Assembly (NCBI GenBank): GCA_019155205.2
Contig: JAHNZQ020000010.1
Location: forward strand, 1,226,036-1,290,035
Direction of reading: 5' to 3'
From: Gracilaria vermiculophylla
Taxonomy: Eukaryota > Rhodophyta > Florideophyceae > Gracilariales > Gracilariaceae
DNA length: 64,000 nucleotides
Of the stretch, positions 40,538 through 50,108 are shown piece by piece. Position 1 is the first letter of the stretch. Each line of letters starts with the position of its first letter. Made by a program: the position numbers and the translations under genes. The notes beneath the pieces were generated by a model, which was given only the letters and a program-made list of their open reading frames with translations, did not search any database and had not been told where the DNA came from.

Positions 40538-41737
40538 AGAACTTCATACGGAGGGGGAATGGCAGCACAACAAGCAAGGCGTATGGTGCGGCGCTGGGGA
40601 GAAGGGCGACGCAGGGGGGGGGTATGGGGTAGGGGGGAGTGAGCAACGAAGCGCAGAGCGCCGGGCGGGCCGGGCGCGTCGAGAGGGCGTTGGCAGCGCG
40701 CCGCTGCGGCGGGTGGTGCGCGGGCGCTGGGGGCGGCGGCGTCGGCGGGCCTGGTCGGGGAATGGTGGCGCTTGACGTGGCACTCGCCATTGGGGGGTAC
40801 GGCGGGCGTGGTGGTCGCTGTAAGGCCAAGTTGGAAGCTCTGGCTACGGGGCGCGCTGGCGGCACGGCGAGCGCGGCACCGCGTTGGCGTTGGACACGTT
40901 TCACAACGAGCGCTCGGAACGTGGGCGTGTGGGCTCGTGCCGGCTGTGGCTCAACGGCGCGCGGCCGCGACGGCGCGGGCATTTGGCGGCGCTACGGCGG
41001 AGCCATTTGGCGGCGCGTCGGCGGACGGCGCGCTGCGGGAGCCGCCAGGAAAGGCGACGGCGGCCAGCCGCGGCGCGCGAGGACAGCGGCGCGGGGGGGG
41101 GAGCGGCGGCACCGCGAGAGGTCGGTGGCGGCGGCGGCGGCGAGCTCGTCTTGTACCGCTGGAACGGTTGAGTGGGAAAGGCACGCGTGGCAGCAGCGCG
41201 GCGCGGTGGGCGCGTCGCACGCGCAGCGCGGCGCAGCGATCAACGCCGCGCGCTGGCAGCCCATCGAGCGGCAGCGCGGCCGCACGCGGTTCTCAGCCGC
41301 GCTCCCACGCGGAAGCCCGGCGCGCCCGCGCGCCATTGGGCGCGCGGCGCGCGCATGTGCGTGGCGCGCGTCTATCGCGCGCGCTCCACGTGTACAGCGC
41401 GCACAGCACGCAGCTGCCGCCGCTGCCACGCGCCCAAATTTGGGCGCTGCCGCCTTGTCGCTCGCCGTGCGCACCTCGCGCTTGAATCGGCTGCCAAGCG
41501 AAAGCGTGTGCGGTCGTCGCGCCCACCGCCCGCGCCGCTCCTCCCCTTCCCCCCCTCCCCCCGCGCCCGCGCCCGCGCTCGCGCCCTCACTTCACTCCAC
41601 ACAAACCCTCCGCGTCGCCTCCCCCTCCCTCCCCCCCCTCCCCCAAACCCTCCCGCCTCTCCCCCATTCCAGCCGCTTCCGCCTGCGAGCCCCTCTGCCC
41701 CCTCGGCCCACACCACCCCTGCGCCCGCTACTCCGTC
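40538..41737. promoter_or_regulatory. GC island between the channel and nucleotidyltransferase genes
   Basis: 1.2 kb shared promoter region, very GC-rich from about 40660 to 41500 with inverted CCAAT (ATTGG) at 40789-40793 and 41335-41339, two CATTTGGCGGCG words near 40980-41010 and the 18-nt palindrome at 41430-41447. The last 200 nt before the nucleotidyltransferase ATG are pyrimidine-rich (C/T) and likely its 5' leader. ORFs across the island are composition artefacts. Confidence 0.55.
41430..41447. promoter_or_regulatory. 18-nt perfect palindrome containing a CArG box
   Basis: GCGCCCAAATTTGGGCGC is a perfect palindrome with CCAAATTTGG (CC-A/T6-GG) at its centre, 41434-41443, the consensus for SRF-type MADS-box proteins. 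It lies about 295 nt upstream of the nucleotidyltransferase ATG. Binding is inference. Confidence 0.4.
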
Positions 41738-44713
41738 ATGTCATGGGCCGCCGTCGTCAGCGGCAAGTCGCAACATGACTCCCTTTCGTCCGCTTCTGCC
41801 GTCACCCAATTCGTACCGCCCCTAGTGTCTCACTCCCCCTCCGCCCTCTCCTCACCCACAACTCCCGCCCCCCATTCCGCCTTCCCTGCGTCCTCTCGCC
41901 CTCCGCGACGTCGCCTGTCCGCCGATCGCTCCCGCCATCTCCGCCCCATGCGCCCGCGCACTCCCCCTTCCTCTCCACGCTCGCCGCGCGCTCGCTCCCA
42001 AAGCCCGCCCAAGCTCCTGAGCCCCGCAGCCCCTTCCCCGCGCCGCTCGCTTTCAGACATCCACGCCTCATCCGCTGTCCGCCTCACGCCTTCGTCCTCG
42101 TCCACTTCCCGCGCCCCCGCGTCTGCCTCCTCCGCCTCGTCCTCGTCGTCGACGTCGTCAGCCTCCTCCGCCTCCACCGCTTCCTCGCCGTCGTCCTGTC
42201 TTGCTCAGGGTTGCCCTGTCACACAACCAACTTGTCAGCGCCGCCGTCACACCCATCACACCCATCACACCCACCAAGCCCACCGCCACTGTTCGTCACC
42301 CGAACCGCCCGCCCACTCATCATCCAAGTCAAGCCTGCGCTCCAAATCGCCTTCCGCCGCATGCCTCTCGCCCCCGCGCTCTCCATCGCACCCCGCTCCG
42401 CCCGCGCCCCCGTATCAGCCCCATATGTTTGACCCGTCCTTGTGGAATGACCCGAGAAACGTTGCAAGCTATCGCCTGTGGGCCCACCACATATCAAACT
42501 TTATGGCGCATCCCGTGCAGTTCTTTCATATGTTCGTCTTCAACCACCCCTTTCAACAGTCAGTTTTTCACGCAGGCCTAACTTTTCACCCCGATACCGA
42601 CCCCAACAACCCAGTTCTCGTCAACCTTAACTGCAACACTTTCGGCATGGCCAACCGAATAAGCGCGCTTACTCCCCCAGCCAGTCTTGGCGCCCGTTTC
42701 GCAAACGCCATCCCTTCCGCTCCAAGAAGTCCGGCCTCACACTCTAACCAACCACTTTCCCCGCTCTCCGAGCGCTGGCAACCGCAAACTACACCTACCC
42801 CACCTCTTCTCAGTCCCACCGTTAACACCGAAATACCCTCTGCGTTGCACACCCCGAAGTCCGCTCCTATGAACCCCGACCCCTCTTACTCCTCTTCAAC
42901 CCACGACCCCGTCAACGTGTCTGCTAATCTTCCTCAACCGCCCTCCCTAATTTCTCCCAATCCCCTTGCCATCACTCCACTTACCGCTGCGGTCGCGGAT
43001 ACCACTCCCATCTTTCGAACCAACGGACATGCGACGCCTGCGTCACACACTTCTGACCCGGCCGCCACTGCCGTCGTACATACTGCCGACGCACATCACT
43101 CACCCTATGATCTCTTACCAAACCCTATACACCCCGTAGTTTCACCATATGATCTCATCCCTTCCCCAGATCCTTTCAATTGTCTTGATGACGCAGTGGC
43201 TCATCACTTTGCTGACGCTCTTCACGTGGAGGCCAGTGATACTGATTCTGAGCGTCACTCGGAAGTTGACTACGCTTACAACACTGCTGTGCAAGCACAC
43301 CGCGTCTATCCTTATGATGTGACGCACGTCGTTCCAATTCACATGCGACAGCGCACTGGCCGGAGCAAAATCGTCTCAAGAAAACTCAACTTCCGCGTCC
43401 CGGCGCACCCCATATGCAAGACGCAGTCGGATAAGGCAAAAGTAGAACTCATTGAACAAATCGAAGACCTCTTTCCACAACTAACTCCACCCGAAGACTA
43501 TGCTCAGGTTCGAGAAGATCTCATCTCGCGACTTCGAAAGGTCATAAAAGAAGAATGGCCAAAGGCAGACATTCATGTGTACGGCTCCGCTGGCAATGGT
43601 CTTGGCCTTCGTTCAGCGGATCTCGACACATCGCTCTACATGCCAGCGAGAATTCTTACCGCCGACTGTAAACAAAACGGCAAATCAGACTGTGCTAAAG
43701 ATTCCGCGAAAGCCGTTCTCGCAAGACTTGCTGCAATCATGGAACACAATCGTATCGTCGTGCTCACGAAACTGTTGGACGCACGAGTGCCTGTGATCAA
43801 GATGCTTGACTCTATTTCTGGTCTGCAAGTTGACGTCTGTGTCAATAATATTCTAGCCGTCCGCAATACAGAGCTGCTGAGGGCTTACGTCGACCTGGAT
43901 CCCCGGTTTCGATATGTTTGTGTTCTGGTCAAGCATTGGGCGAAGAAGCGAGACTTGAATGACGCCTACCACGGCACACTGAGCTCGTATGCATACACAT
44001 TGCTGGTTATCCACTACCTGCAAACGCTGCAGCCTGCTGTGTTGCCATGCTTGCAACAAATGGTCAACGGCAAACGCGTGCGGTCCAACTCTAATTTGCC
44101 TAAAGAAATGACAGACAACGGCAACAACAAGATATTCAACACTTACTTTGACCGATCAGTTACTCCAGACACATGGAAATCGAAAAACTTATCTCCCGTC
44201 CATGAACTACTGCTCGGCTTTTTCAAGTACTACGCATACAGTTTCAAGTACAAAACGGATTTGGCTTCCATTCGATTGGGCGTAAAAGCTTTGCGCTCCG
44301 TCAGGAAGTGGGACGAGGAGACTGTCTATCAAGAGTGGGAGAGAAAGCAAAAGCAGTACAGAGAGGATATTGAAGCAGCAATCGAAGCCCGATATAATCC
44401 TGAAGCGTTGAAAAATAAAGCCAACGGTAAAGGAAATGCAAATGGTACGGCAATCAAAACATGTACTGAGACGAATGGTAGAAGACCACAGTTCCCAAGA
44501 AAACCGCGCCTCGAATCAAAACATTTGTTCTGTATCGAAGACCCCTTCGATATTGATCATGATTTGTCAAGAGGTATGGAAAAGGCGGCTGTAACTGTAA
44601 TCCGTCAAGAGATGATGCGTGCATATGAGATTCTAGCTGAATCAGGAGATTTCGAACTTGCTTGTGAGGAATTCAGAGAGCCATATGTTGTTGCCAATAA
44701 CATGAGCTGCTGA
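41738..44713 (+). CDS. Terminal RNA nucleotidyltransferase (Cid1/URT1-type poly(A)/poly(U) polymerase)
   Basis: Adds A or U to RNA 3' ends. 991 residues from ATG 41738. The first 550 residues are Ser/Pro-rich, low-complexity and probably disordered. The catalytic core follows: VYGSAGNGLGLRSADLDTSL with Asp628 and Asp630, then LQVDVCVNN with Asp699, completing the triad. The PAP-associated domain includes YVCVLVKHWAKKRDLNDAY, LSSYAYTLLVIHYLQ and HELLLGFFKYYAYSFKYKTD. The order and the long disordered N-terminus resemble plant URT1/HESO1 and metazoan TUTs. A or U specificity cannot be decided by eye. GC drops steadily from the 5' to the 3' end. Confidence 0.92.
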   Translation: MSWAAVVSGKSQHDSLSSASAVTQFVPPLVSHSPSALSSPTTPAPHSAFPASSRPPRRRLSADRSRHLRPMRPRTPPSSPRSPRARSQSPPKLLSPAAPSPRRSLSDIHASSAVRLTPSSSSTSRAPASASSASSSSSTSSASSASTASSPSSCLAQGCPVTQPTCQRRRHTHHTHHTHQAHRHCSSPEPPAHSSSKSSLRSKSPSAACLSPPRSPSHPAPPAPPYQPHMFDPSLWNDPRNVASYRLWAHHISNFMAHPVQFFHMFVFNHPFQQSVFHAGLTFHPDTDPNNPVLVNLNCNTFGMANRISALTPPASLGARFANAIPSAPRSPASHSNQPLSPLSERWQPQTTPTPPLLSPTVNTEIPSALHTPKSAPMNPDPSYSSSTHDPVNVSANLPQPPSLISPNPLAITPLTAAVADTTPIFRTNGHATPASHTSDPAATAVVHTADAHHSPYDLLPNPIHPVVSPYDLIPSPDPFNCLDDAVAHHFADALHVEASDTDSERHSEVDYAYNTAVQAHRVYPYDVTHVVPIHMRQRTGRSKIVSRKLNFRVPAHPICKTQSDKAKVELIEQIEDLFPQLTPPEDYAQVREDLISRLRKVIKEEWPKADIHVYGSAGNGLGLRSADLDTSLYMPARILTADCKQNGKSDCAKDSAKAVLARLAAIMEHNRIVVLTKLLDARVPVIKMLDSISGLQVDVCVNNILAVRNTELLRAYVDLDPRFRYVCVLVKHWAKKRDLNDAYHGTLSSYAYTLLVIHYLQTLQPAVLPCLQQMVNGKRVRSNSNLPKEMTDNGNNKIFNTYFDRSVTPDTWKSKNLSPVHELLLGFFKYYAYSFKYKTDLASIRLGVKALRSVRKWDEETVYQEWERKQKQYREDIEAAIEARYNPEALKNKANGKGNANGTAIKTCTETNGRRPQFPRKPRLESKHLFCIEDPFDIDHDLSRGMEKAAVTVIRQEMMRAYEILAESGDFELACEEFREPYVVANNMSC

Positions 44714-45017
44714 TGTCAAGAAGAGCAGGCGATTTTGGTGAACTAAGGGGGGGTGGTCAGGTGAGATACTGACGAACCCCCGCATTCTTCTGCTATAAAT
44801 CCATTTCGAACTGTGTACACTTGTTTACAATATACTCGAAGATATAAAAAAAAAAAAAAAAAAAAAAAGAAGGGCACAGCTTAACTAAGTTACTTGCACA
44901 GATACGTACGGGTTATCATTCTCGAGATATTGATCCGAACACATGTTGTTTTCCATCATTCAACAGAGTATAAGAGCTTCGCTTCCCAGTAGCGAGATGT
45001 AAAGATGTTCGTGTCCA
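44714..45017. other. Convergent spacer with an A23 tract
   Basis: 304 nt between two convergent stops. A run of 23 A lies at 44846-44868 directly after GATAT. This may be a polyadenylation-related or microsatellite tract. Confidence 0.5.
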
Positions 45018-48000
45018 TTAGAGTCTCAATTCCCACATAGTTCTGCACTCTTCCGCGGCAATTTTATCACACAGCCTCAGGACTATGCTAGAGCGATTTC
45101 TATTATGGAGGGCTTCGGCAATACATTTCAATGAGTTTTGTAACGATTCAACGGCTGCTGCAGCAGGTTTGCCCACTCTCCTCCGCCCCAGAAGTTTTCT
45201 CGCGATGCCAGTGCAATACGAATGATTGCAAATATATCGCAACTCGAGGACCGAAAACGGAAAAGAACAGTTTTGCGCCTTGGCTTTGACGGATGTCGTG
45301 CAACATCTCACAAGATTTGCAAAATTCGACGCTGACGTACTAACCATTGAGCTGAAAAATCTGGCATCCGTTGGCTTGAGCTCAACGGCGTATGAGCATA
45401 GTTTCAAACAACTCAGTAATGCAGATTGATACACATTCAGAACCACAGTTGAATGAGAGTTAATTTGGCCATCAAATAATAAGGGATGTACTTTTGGCTT
45501 AAAGCAAGAAAAAGCCTGTTCCTTCATCCTTCTGAACGGCTTTCTGTCATATTCGATCATTATTGTATTCCTGAGCCGGTCGCCCGCCCCTGTCTTGTAC
45601 CGAATAAAGTCCCCTCGGATTTCAAGAGCCTTCGTGTCAATGAGGAGCCCACACCATGGAATAAACCGCTGAGGTTCGTAAGACAACAAAGGCGTTGCAA
45701 AGTTTGTTTTCGCCTTGCTCTTGTTAATACAAAAACCATGGAAAGAAGATCTCGATTCTTCACTCATTTTCTGCAGAAAACGTTCTGCTTGGGATCTCGA
45801 AGATGAAAAGAACAGCGTGTCATCAACCAGTCTCATTAGCAACGTAATTGCTTCTTTTGAAGAAGAGCCAAACACGGTATCAACCTGTCTTCCCAGTTCT
45901 CCATGTTGATTAGGTTCACCTTCAGTCTTTGAGTGCCCCAGGTATTCACCAAAATCATGGAGTTCTATGGAGCCATAAAAAAACGAAGTCAATAGTTGTG
46001 ACATGGGATGTCCCTGAGGCAACCCATGTCTTTGAATGGCAAACCCGGAACCTTTTGATTTGCGATGCCGGCGCCGAGAAATGGCTACAATGTTGTTACC
46101 TAGAGCTTCGGAAAGCAAATGATTGATGACCTCCTTGCGCCAAGTTCCCATTCTCACTAAATCTGAGAACAACCCCCCAGCATGAGCTCGAGCAAGTTCG
46201 CCTCGCATGACTGAGTAAAATGAAGTTTCCTCTCCAGGTTTCGTGCACACATGTGTTAAATATCGGTGCGATACACGGTCAGTCCCCATTTGCGATTTGG
46301 ACACCTTATACCTGAGAAGCACGTATCTGTCTCTCGCAAATAAATAAGGAACGACATCCTCGAAAAGCTTCTTCAACGGTATAGTGTCAAAACTGGTCGC
46401 GATATCCAAGGCACACACATATAGAGCTGGAGAGCTTCCCCGCTGCCACTCGCGCTTGGCTTTCAAAAGTTTTCGGTAGATATCATCTAGACCAAAAACC
46501 GCTGCTCCCTTTTTCGAATCTGTCTGTTTCGATTCTTGGAACAAGATTTTCCCGAAATCCCTCATAGCCGCCTTCATTGTAATTCTCCGCTGCCTGCATA
46601 GTCGCTTTATAAACCCATCTTGTAATGGTCGAGAATCAGGCGACAACAGTTTAACACGCGGTCTTTGAATCCCGCGAAGCGATGTCTGCTTTGGAACAAA
46701 GCGAATGTCGTTATACATCAGCGTGGATAATCCCGAAAAACCGAGCGCAGAATTCACCTGTACCTGTTGCCGTGAACAAGCATTGAAGATGTCTCTTGAC
46801 AAAATTTCAAAACGTTGGTTGTCCTCGTAGTGTCGTTCTTCAGCTCGATCGCGAAGTATGGTCCACACCTCCCGTCGATAATAGAAAAGACGGTATCGAT
46901 GTCTATCTGATTCTGTGACGTAAAAACTCTGATTGATCAAAGGAATCACGAAGCCTCTAAAAACCCAGACAAGGAACTCGGTTATACGGGCGGTCCGAAA
47001 GTGGAGGTCATTTGGGTCGGTGGTTCGATGACCACTGGGTCCTTTCGCATGTAGCCATGGGACATCGCATACTTTGAAACCTTCCCGTGAAATAAACAAT
47101 CGCACATCAAAATGCTCTCTTTCATTTCTCTTACACACAAAGTGGTTCATGGCTTTGTAAATCACACTTCTGTTTTTGGTTGATCCAAATATTTCATGTG
47201 GGAACACTTTACGAATGCATGCGTTGAGGTACTTCGCAACATGCCTTGGATTCGAGTGCATGCTAAGAAGGCAAGCGTCGGATGTGTCTTTGCCATGAAA
47301 ATTAATAGAAAGAGGACAGTAACGCCCCAATAATCTTCTAAAGCAATGTTTGTGTACATGGTGGAGAAGCTTTCGTAGAACAGGGATCAACGCTCTTAGA
47401 CGCGATTGAATTCGTCCCGAAATAATATTATCCTTTCTTGTGGGTTTCAGGAGGTTTGTCGCAATAATATCATATTTACGCACGGCATCCCGCGCCTCTC
47501 CCTCCTGGTGTAACATGTTTTCAATAGCTTTCTCGTCTTTCATTTTTCTATCGCAGATAGGAAAGATTATTCGAATTAGATTTTCTGCGTTTCGTCGAGA
47601 AGGCGGGAGCCGGTGCAAATGGTGCGCTGCTGGTAGTCCCTGATTTCTTGTGCTTCCAATTTTGCATAGTTTTAGAAAACAAGGATTGGACTGAGGTGTC
47701 CGATATAAGACGTCACGCTTTATAATTATGTCAGTTTCGATCGCTGCGCATTGCTTTCCCTCTTTGTTGGACTGCCCACTCCGTTTTGAAACCCGGTTTG
47801 ACGCAGTGACCGGTCCACTAAGCTGAAGAAGAACACAAGAGGGGGACCGTGTGCTTGCGGTCTCCGTATTAGAAGAAGAATTTGACATCCGCTCCTGTAC
47901 TCCAAGCAAAAGTGATGCGTTGATGAGAACGTGACGAAGCACTACATGACCAATGCGAGAGAATAGCTCACCAAAAGCCGGTGTTCTGAGCTGCTGTACT

Positions 48001-48509
48001 GACGCAGAGGGACCACGAACGTCAAGATTCCGAAACATGCTTCCTGGTCCATCCTGCTTGGAAAAAAAGAAGCCGTTGCAAAGAACATTGGCCTGGCCAG
48101 GTCGCATGGGTCCACTCTGATACTTCCGAAGTATGGACGAGATGACTTGGGTAAGCACGTCATCCATAGAAACAGACTTTACATTCAAACCTTCCATAGC
48201 GTCCTTCGGGAATGTAGGTTGAGCTGGAAATGCTACCAAGAGAGATGAAAGTAAACGATTGTACGGTGCAGAGTCCAAAGAACGACGCAGCTCTATTGTT
48301 GAGGATAAATGCTCATTGAGCATACGGATGTAGTCTTCGAACGACACGACATTTGAATAGAATCGGCAGGCGGTTGCAAGAAGCTTCTTCGTATAGTCCG
48401 GAACGTTTTCTGCTTTAGCTTCCATTTTTGTTTTTGTATCTTGATGCCCTGACGCGTCATTCGTTTGAACAACTTTGGAGTGGGTCGTGGTTCTATTTTG
48501 TGCGTTCAT
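45018..48509 (-). CDS. TERT: Telomerase reverse transcriptase (TERT), no visible intron
   Basis: Catalytic subunit of telomerase. One uninterrupted ORF of 1163 residues from ATG 48509. The TERT-specific T motif region is present (FVIPLINQSFYVTESDRHR, then RLFYYRREVW), followed by motif 1/2 (IRFVPKQTSLRGIQRPR), motif A ALDIATSFDTI (Asp702), motif B GLPQGHPMSQLLTSFFYG, motif C LMRLVDDTLFFSS (Asp896-Asp897) and motif E FIPWCGLLIDT. The 194-residue A-to-C distance is longer than in typical retroelements, in line with the TERT insertion in fingers. The B motif has His where most TERTs have Ser after QG. N-terminal 450 residues are the TEN/TRBD region, poorly conserved. Ordinary GC. Divergent from the cis-prenyltransferase. 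Confidence 0.95.
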   Translation of the reverse strand: MNAQNRTTTHSKVVQTNDASGHQDTKTKMEAKAENVPDYTKKLLATACRFYSNVVSFEDYIRMLNEHLSSTIELRRSLDSAPYNRLLSSLLVAFPAQPTFPKDAMEGLNVKSVSMDDVLTQVISSILRKYQSGPMRPGQANVLCNGFFFSKQDGPGSMFRNLDVRGPSASVQQLRTPAFGELFSRIGHVVLRHVLINASLLLGVQERMSNSSSNTETASTRSPSCVLLQLSGPVTASNRVSKRSGQSNKEGKQCAAIETDIIIKRDVLYRTPQSNPCFLKLCKIGSTRNQGLPAAHHLHRLPPSRRNAENLIRIIFPICDRKMKDEKAIENMLHQEGEARDAVRKYDIIATNLLKPTRKDNIISGRIQSRLRALIPVLRKLLHHVHKHCFRRLLGRYCPLSINFHGKDTSDACLLSMHSNPRHVAKYLNACIRKVFPHEIFGSTKNRSVIYKAMNHFVCKRNEREHFDVRLFISREGFKVCDVPWLHAKGPSGHRTTDPNDLHFRTARITEFLVWVFRGFVIPLINQSFYVTESDRHRYRLFYYRREVWTILRDRAEERHYEDNQRFEILSRDIFNACSRQQVQVNSALGFSGLSTLMYNDIRFVPKQTSLRGIQRPRVKLLSPDSRPLQDGFIKRLCRQRRITMKAAMRDFGKILFQESKQTDSKKGAAVFGLDDIYRKLLKAKREWQRGSSPALYVCALDIATSFDTIPLKKLFEDVVPYLFARDRYVLLRYKVSKSQMGTDRVSHRYLTHVCTKPGEETSFYSVMRGELARAHAGGLFSDLVRMGTWRKEVINHLLSEALGNNIVAISRRRHRKSKGSGFAIQRHGLPQGHPMSQLLTSFFYGSIELHDFGEYLGHSKTEGEPNQHGELGRQVDTVFGSSSKEAITLLMRLVDDTLFFSSSRSQAERFLQKMSEESRSSFHGFCINKSKAKTNFATPLLSYEPQRFIPWCGLLIDTKALEIRGDFIRYKTGAGDRLRNTIMIEYDRKPFRRMKEQAFSCFKPKVHPLLFDGQINSHSTVVLNVYQSALLSCLKLCSYAVELKPTDARFFSSMVSTSASNFANLVRCCTTSVKAKAQNCSFPFSVLELRYICNHSYCTGIARKLLGRRRVGKPAAAAVESLQNSLKCIAEALHNRNRSSIVLRLCDKIAAEECRTMWELRL

Positions 48510-49067
48510 TCATTCTGAAGGCTGATGTTCGTACAATTAAAAAACCATGAAAACAAGCTCAAGAGGTAGTCGAAATTGTGACGGAGTGGATGCGAAACAT
48601 CGAGAAGGGGCGGGAAGGAGGGCTCAAGCGTTGGATCCCTCAAAATCCGTAAACCAGGGGTAGGTTGACGGCCATCATGGTCGCGATCATCAGATACCCT
48701 GTTGACAAGTTTGATACGCAGCACAATGTTGAGGCTAGTAATTTTAAACTGATAAAATTAATTATCAAAGCGTTGCAATCACTACGTGACTGCTCACACT
48801 CGCAGTTGTTGCTCTGTGGGGAATTGTTCAGCTTTGAAGATGTTCGGCACAATTTCGAAATCGTTCGCTTTACCCGGGCACCGCTAGATATATTTATCAG
48901 AGCTCTTGGCTTTGGATTCCCGAATCTGGTGTAGACATCAGTCAAATAACTTGTTTTCAACATAACGACGCGCTGAATTAGCGAAAAGGATAGAAGAAGC
49001 GAGAGCTTTTCTCCCCTACAGAAATGCTCATGCGACAAAGCTCAGCCAATAACTTGAATCCAATGTC
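48510..49067. promoter_or_regulatory. Divergent spacer between TERT and the cis-prenyltransferase
   Basis: 558 nt hold both promoters. AT-rich in the centre (about 48735-48775). No TATA box is clear and short ORFs on both strands are not convincing. Confidence 0.5.
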
Positions 49068-50108
49068 ATGAAGCTGCACAGTTTACTCGTTCAGTACTCT
49101 CTACACCCTTTTCTGTTATTAACAAGTTCCTTTCTGCTCTACATTTTATGCGCAACCATCTACCGATGTTTCGCTCTTCTATCCAGCGTGAAATGGGTAC
49201 AAAACATAGCCATTCGCGCGCTCAAATGCGGACCGATTCCCAAACACATTGCGTTCATCATGGACGGGAACCGAAGATGGGCGCAAAAATTTAGCCTTCC
49301 ATCTCACAAGGGGCATGCCGTGGGCAGAGAAACACTGGCACAAGTGTTACAATGGTGCCTGAAAGCAGGCGTGGAGACGGTCACGGTTTATGCATGGTCG
49401 CTAGAGAATTTCAAAAGATCGGAAGCAGAAGTGAAAGAAATCATGAAACTTGCCCTTGAAGCCGTCGAAGAATTCAATCGCAAGGAACATTTCATCCATG
49501 AGAACCGCGTGCAAATCCGAGTGCTGGGTGATTTGAAGCGCCTGCCTGATGAGCTTCGACAACACATGGTGCGGCTCATGCGCGACACAATGCAGTACTC
49601 CGACGGGCTCGTCTTAAACATTTGCTTCAGCTATACATCACGCCATGACATTGCAAACTCTGTATCGGATTTGGTGAAGATAGTGCGGCATTCTAACTTA
49701 GCCGCTGAGATGATCACCGGTACGGCCGTGGGGGCTTGCTTATCAACAGGTTGGGCGAAGGGGGCGAACGTTTGTATGCATCCTCAACTATTGGTGAGAA
49801 CGTCAGGCGAAACTCGCTTGAGTGATTTTCTCCTGTATGAATGCTCCAATTCCGTATTGTCTTTCTATCCGGTGCTTTGGCCGGATCTATGTGCATGGGA
49901 CTTTGTGAAAATCATACTGGAATATCAGCATGTCGTGAAACGGAAGTCAATGAAAGCATGTAGCTGCATGTCAATGGCAGCTGAGGCGAGCGACTTGAGT
50001 GAAGACATGAGAGCTGCATTGACTGAAATGCGCTGTCAACATCTAGACCAGATACAAATGAGTGCCTCACCGCCCAGAGCCATGTCGAACGAACGGTTAA
50101 AATCTTGA
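49068..50108 (+). CDS. cis-Prenyltransferase (dehydrodolichyl diphosphate synthase type)
   Basis: Elongates farnesyl diphosphate with isopentenyl diphosphate in cis to make dehydrodolichyl diphosphate, precursor of the dolichol lipid carrier for N-glycosylation. 346 residues from ATG 49068. An N-terminal hydrophobic helix (about 13-35, LHPFLLLTSSFLLYILCATIY) anchors it to the ER. Region I is HIAFIMDGNRRWAQ (catalytic Asp66), followed by VTVYAWSLENFKRSEAEV, RVQIRVLGDL, GLVLNICFSYTSRHDI and LVRTSGETRLSDFLLY. A final region with a short tail of 60 residues is polar. Whether it is single-subunit or needs a NgBR partner is not decided by these motifs. No intron. Confidence 0.93.
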   Translation: MKLHSLLVQYSLHPFLLLTSSFLLYILCATIYRCFALLSSVKWVQNIAIRALKCGPIPKHIAFIMDGNRRWAQKFSLPSHKGHAVGRETLAQVLQWCLKAGVETVTVYAWSLENFKRSEAEVKEIMKLALEAVEEFNRKEHFIHENRVQIRVLGDLKRLPDELRQHMVRLMRDTMQYSDGLVLNICFSYTSRHDIANSVSDLVKIVRHSNLAAEMITGTAVGACLSTGWAKGANVCMHPQLLVRTSGETRLSDFLLYECSNSVLSFYPVLWPDLCAWDFVKIILEYQHVVKRKSMKACSCMSMAAEASDLSEDMRAALTEMRCQHLDQIQMSASPPRAMSNERLKS

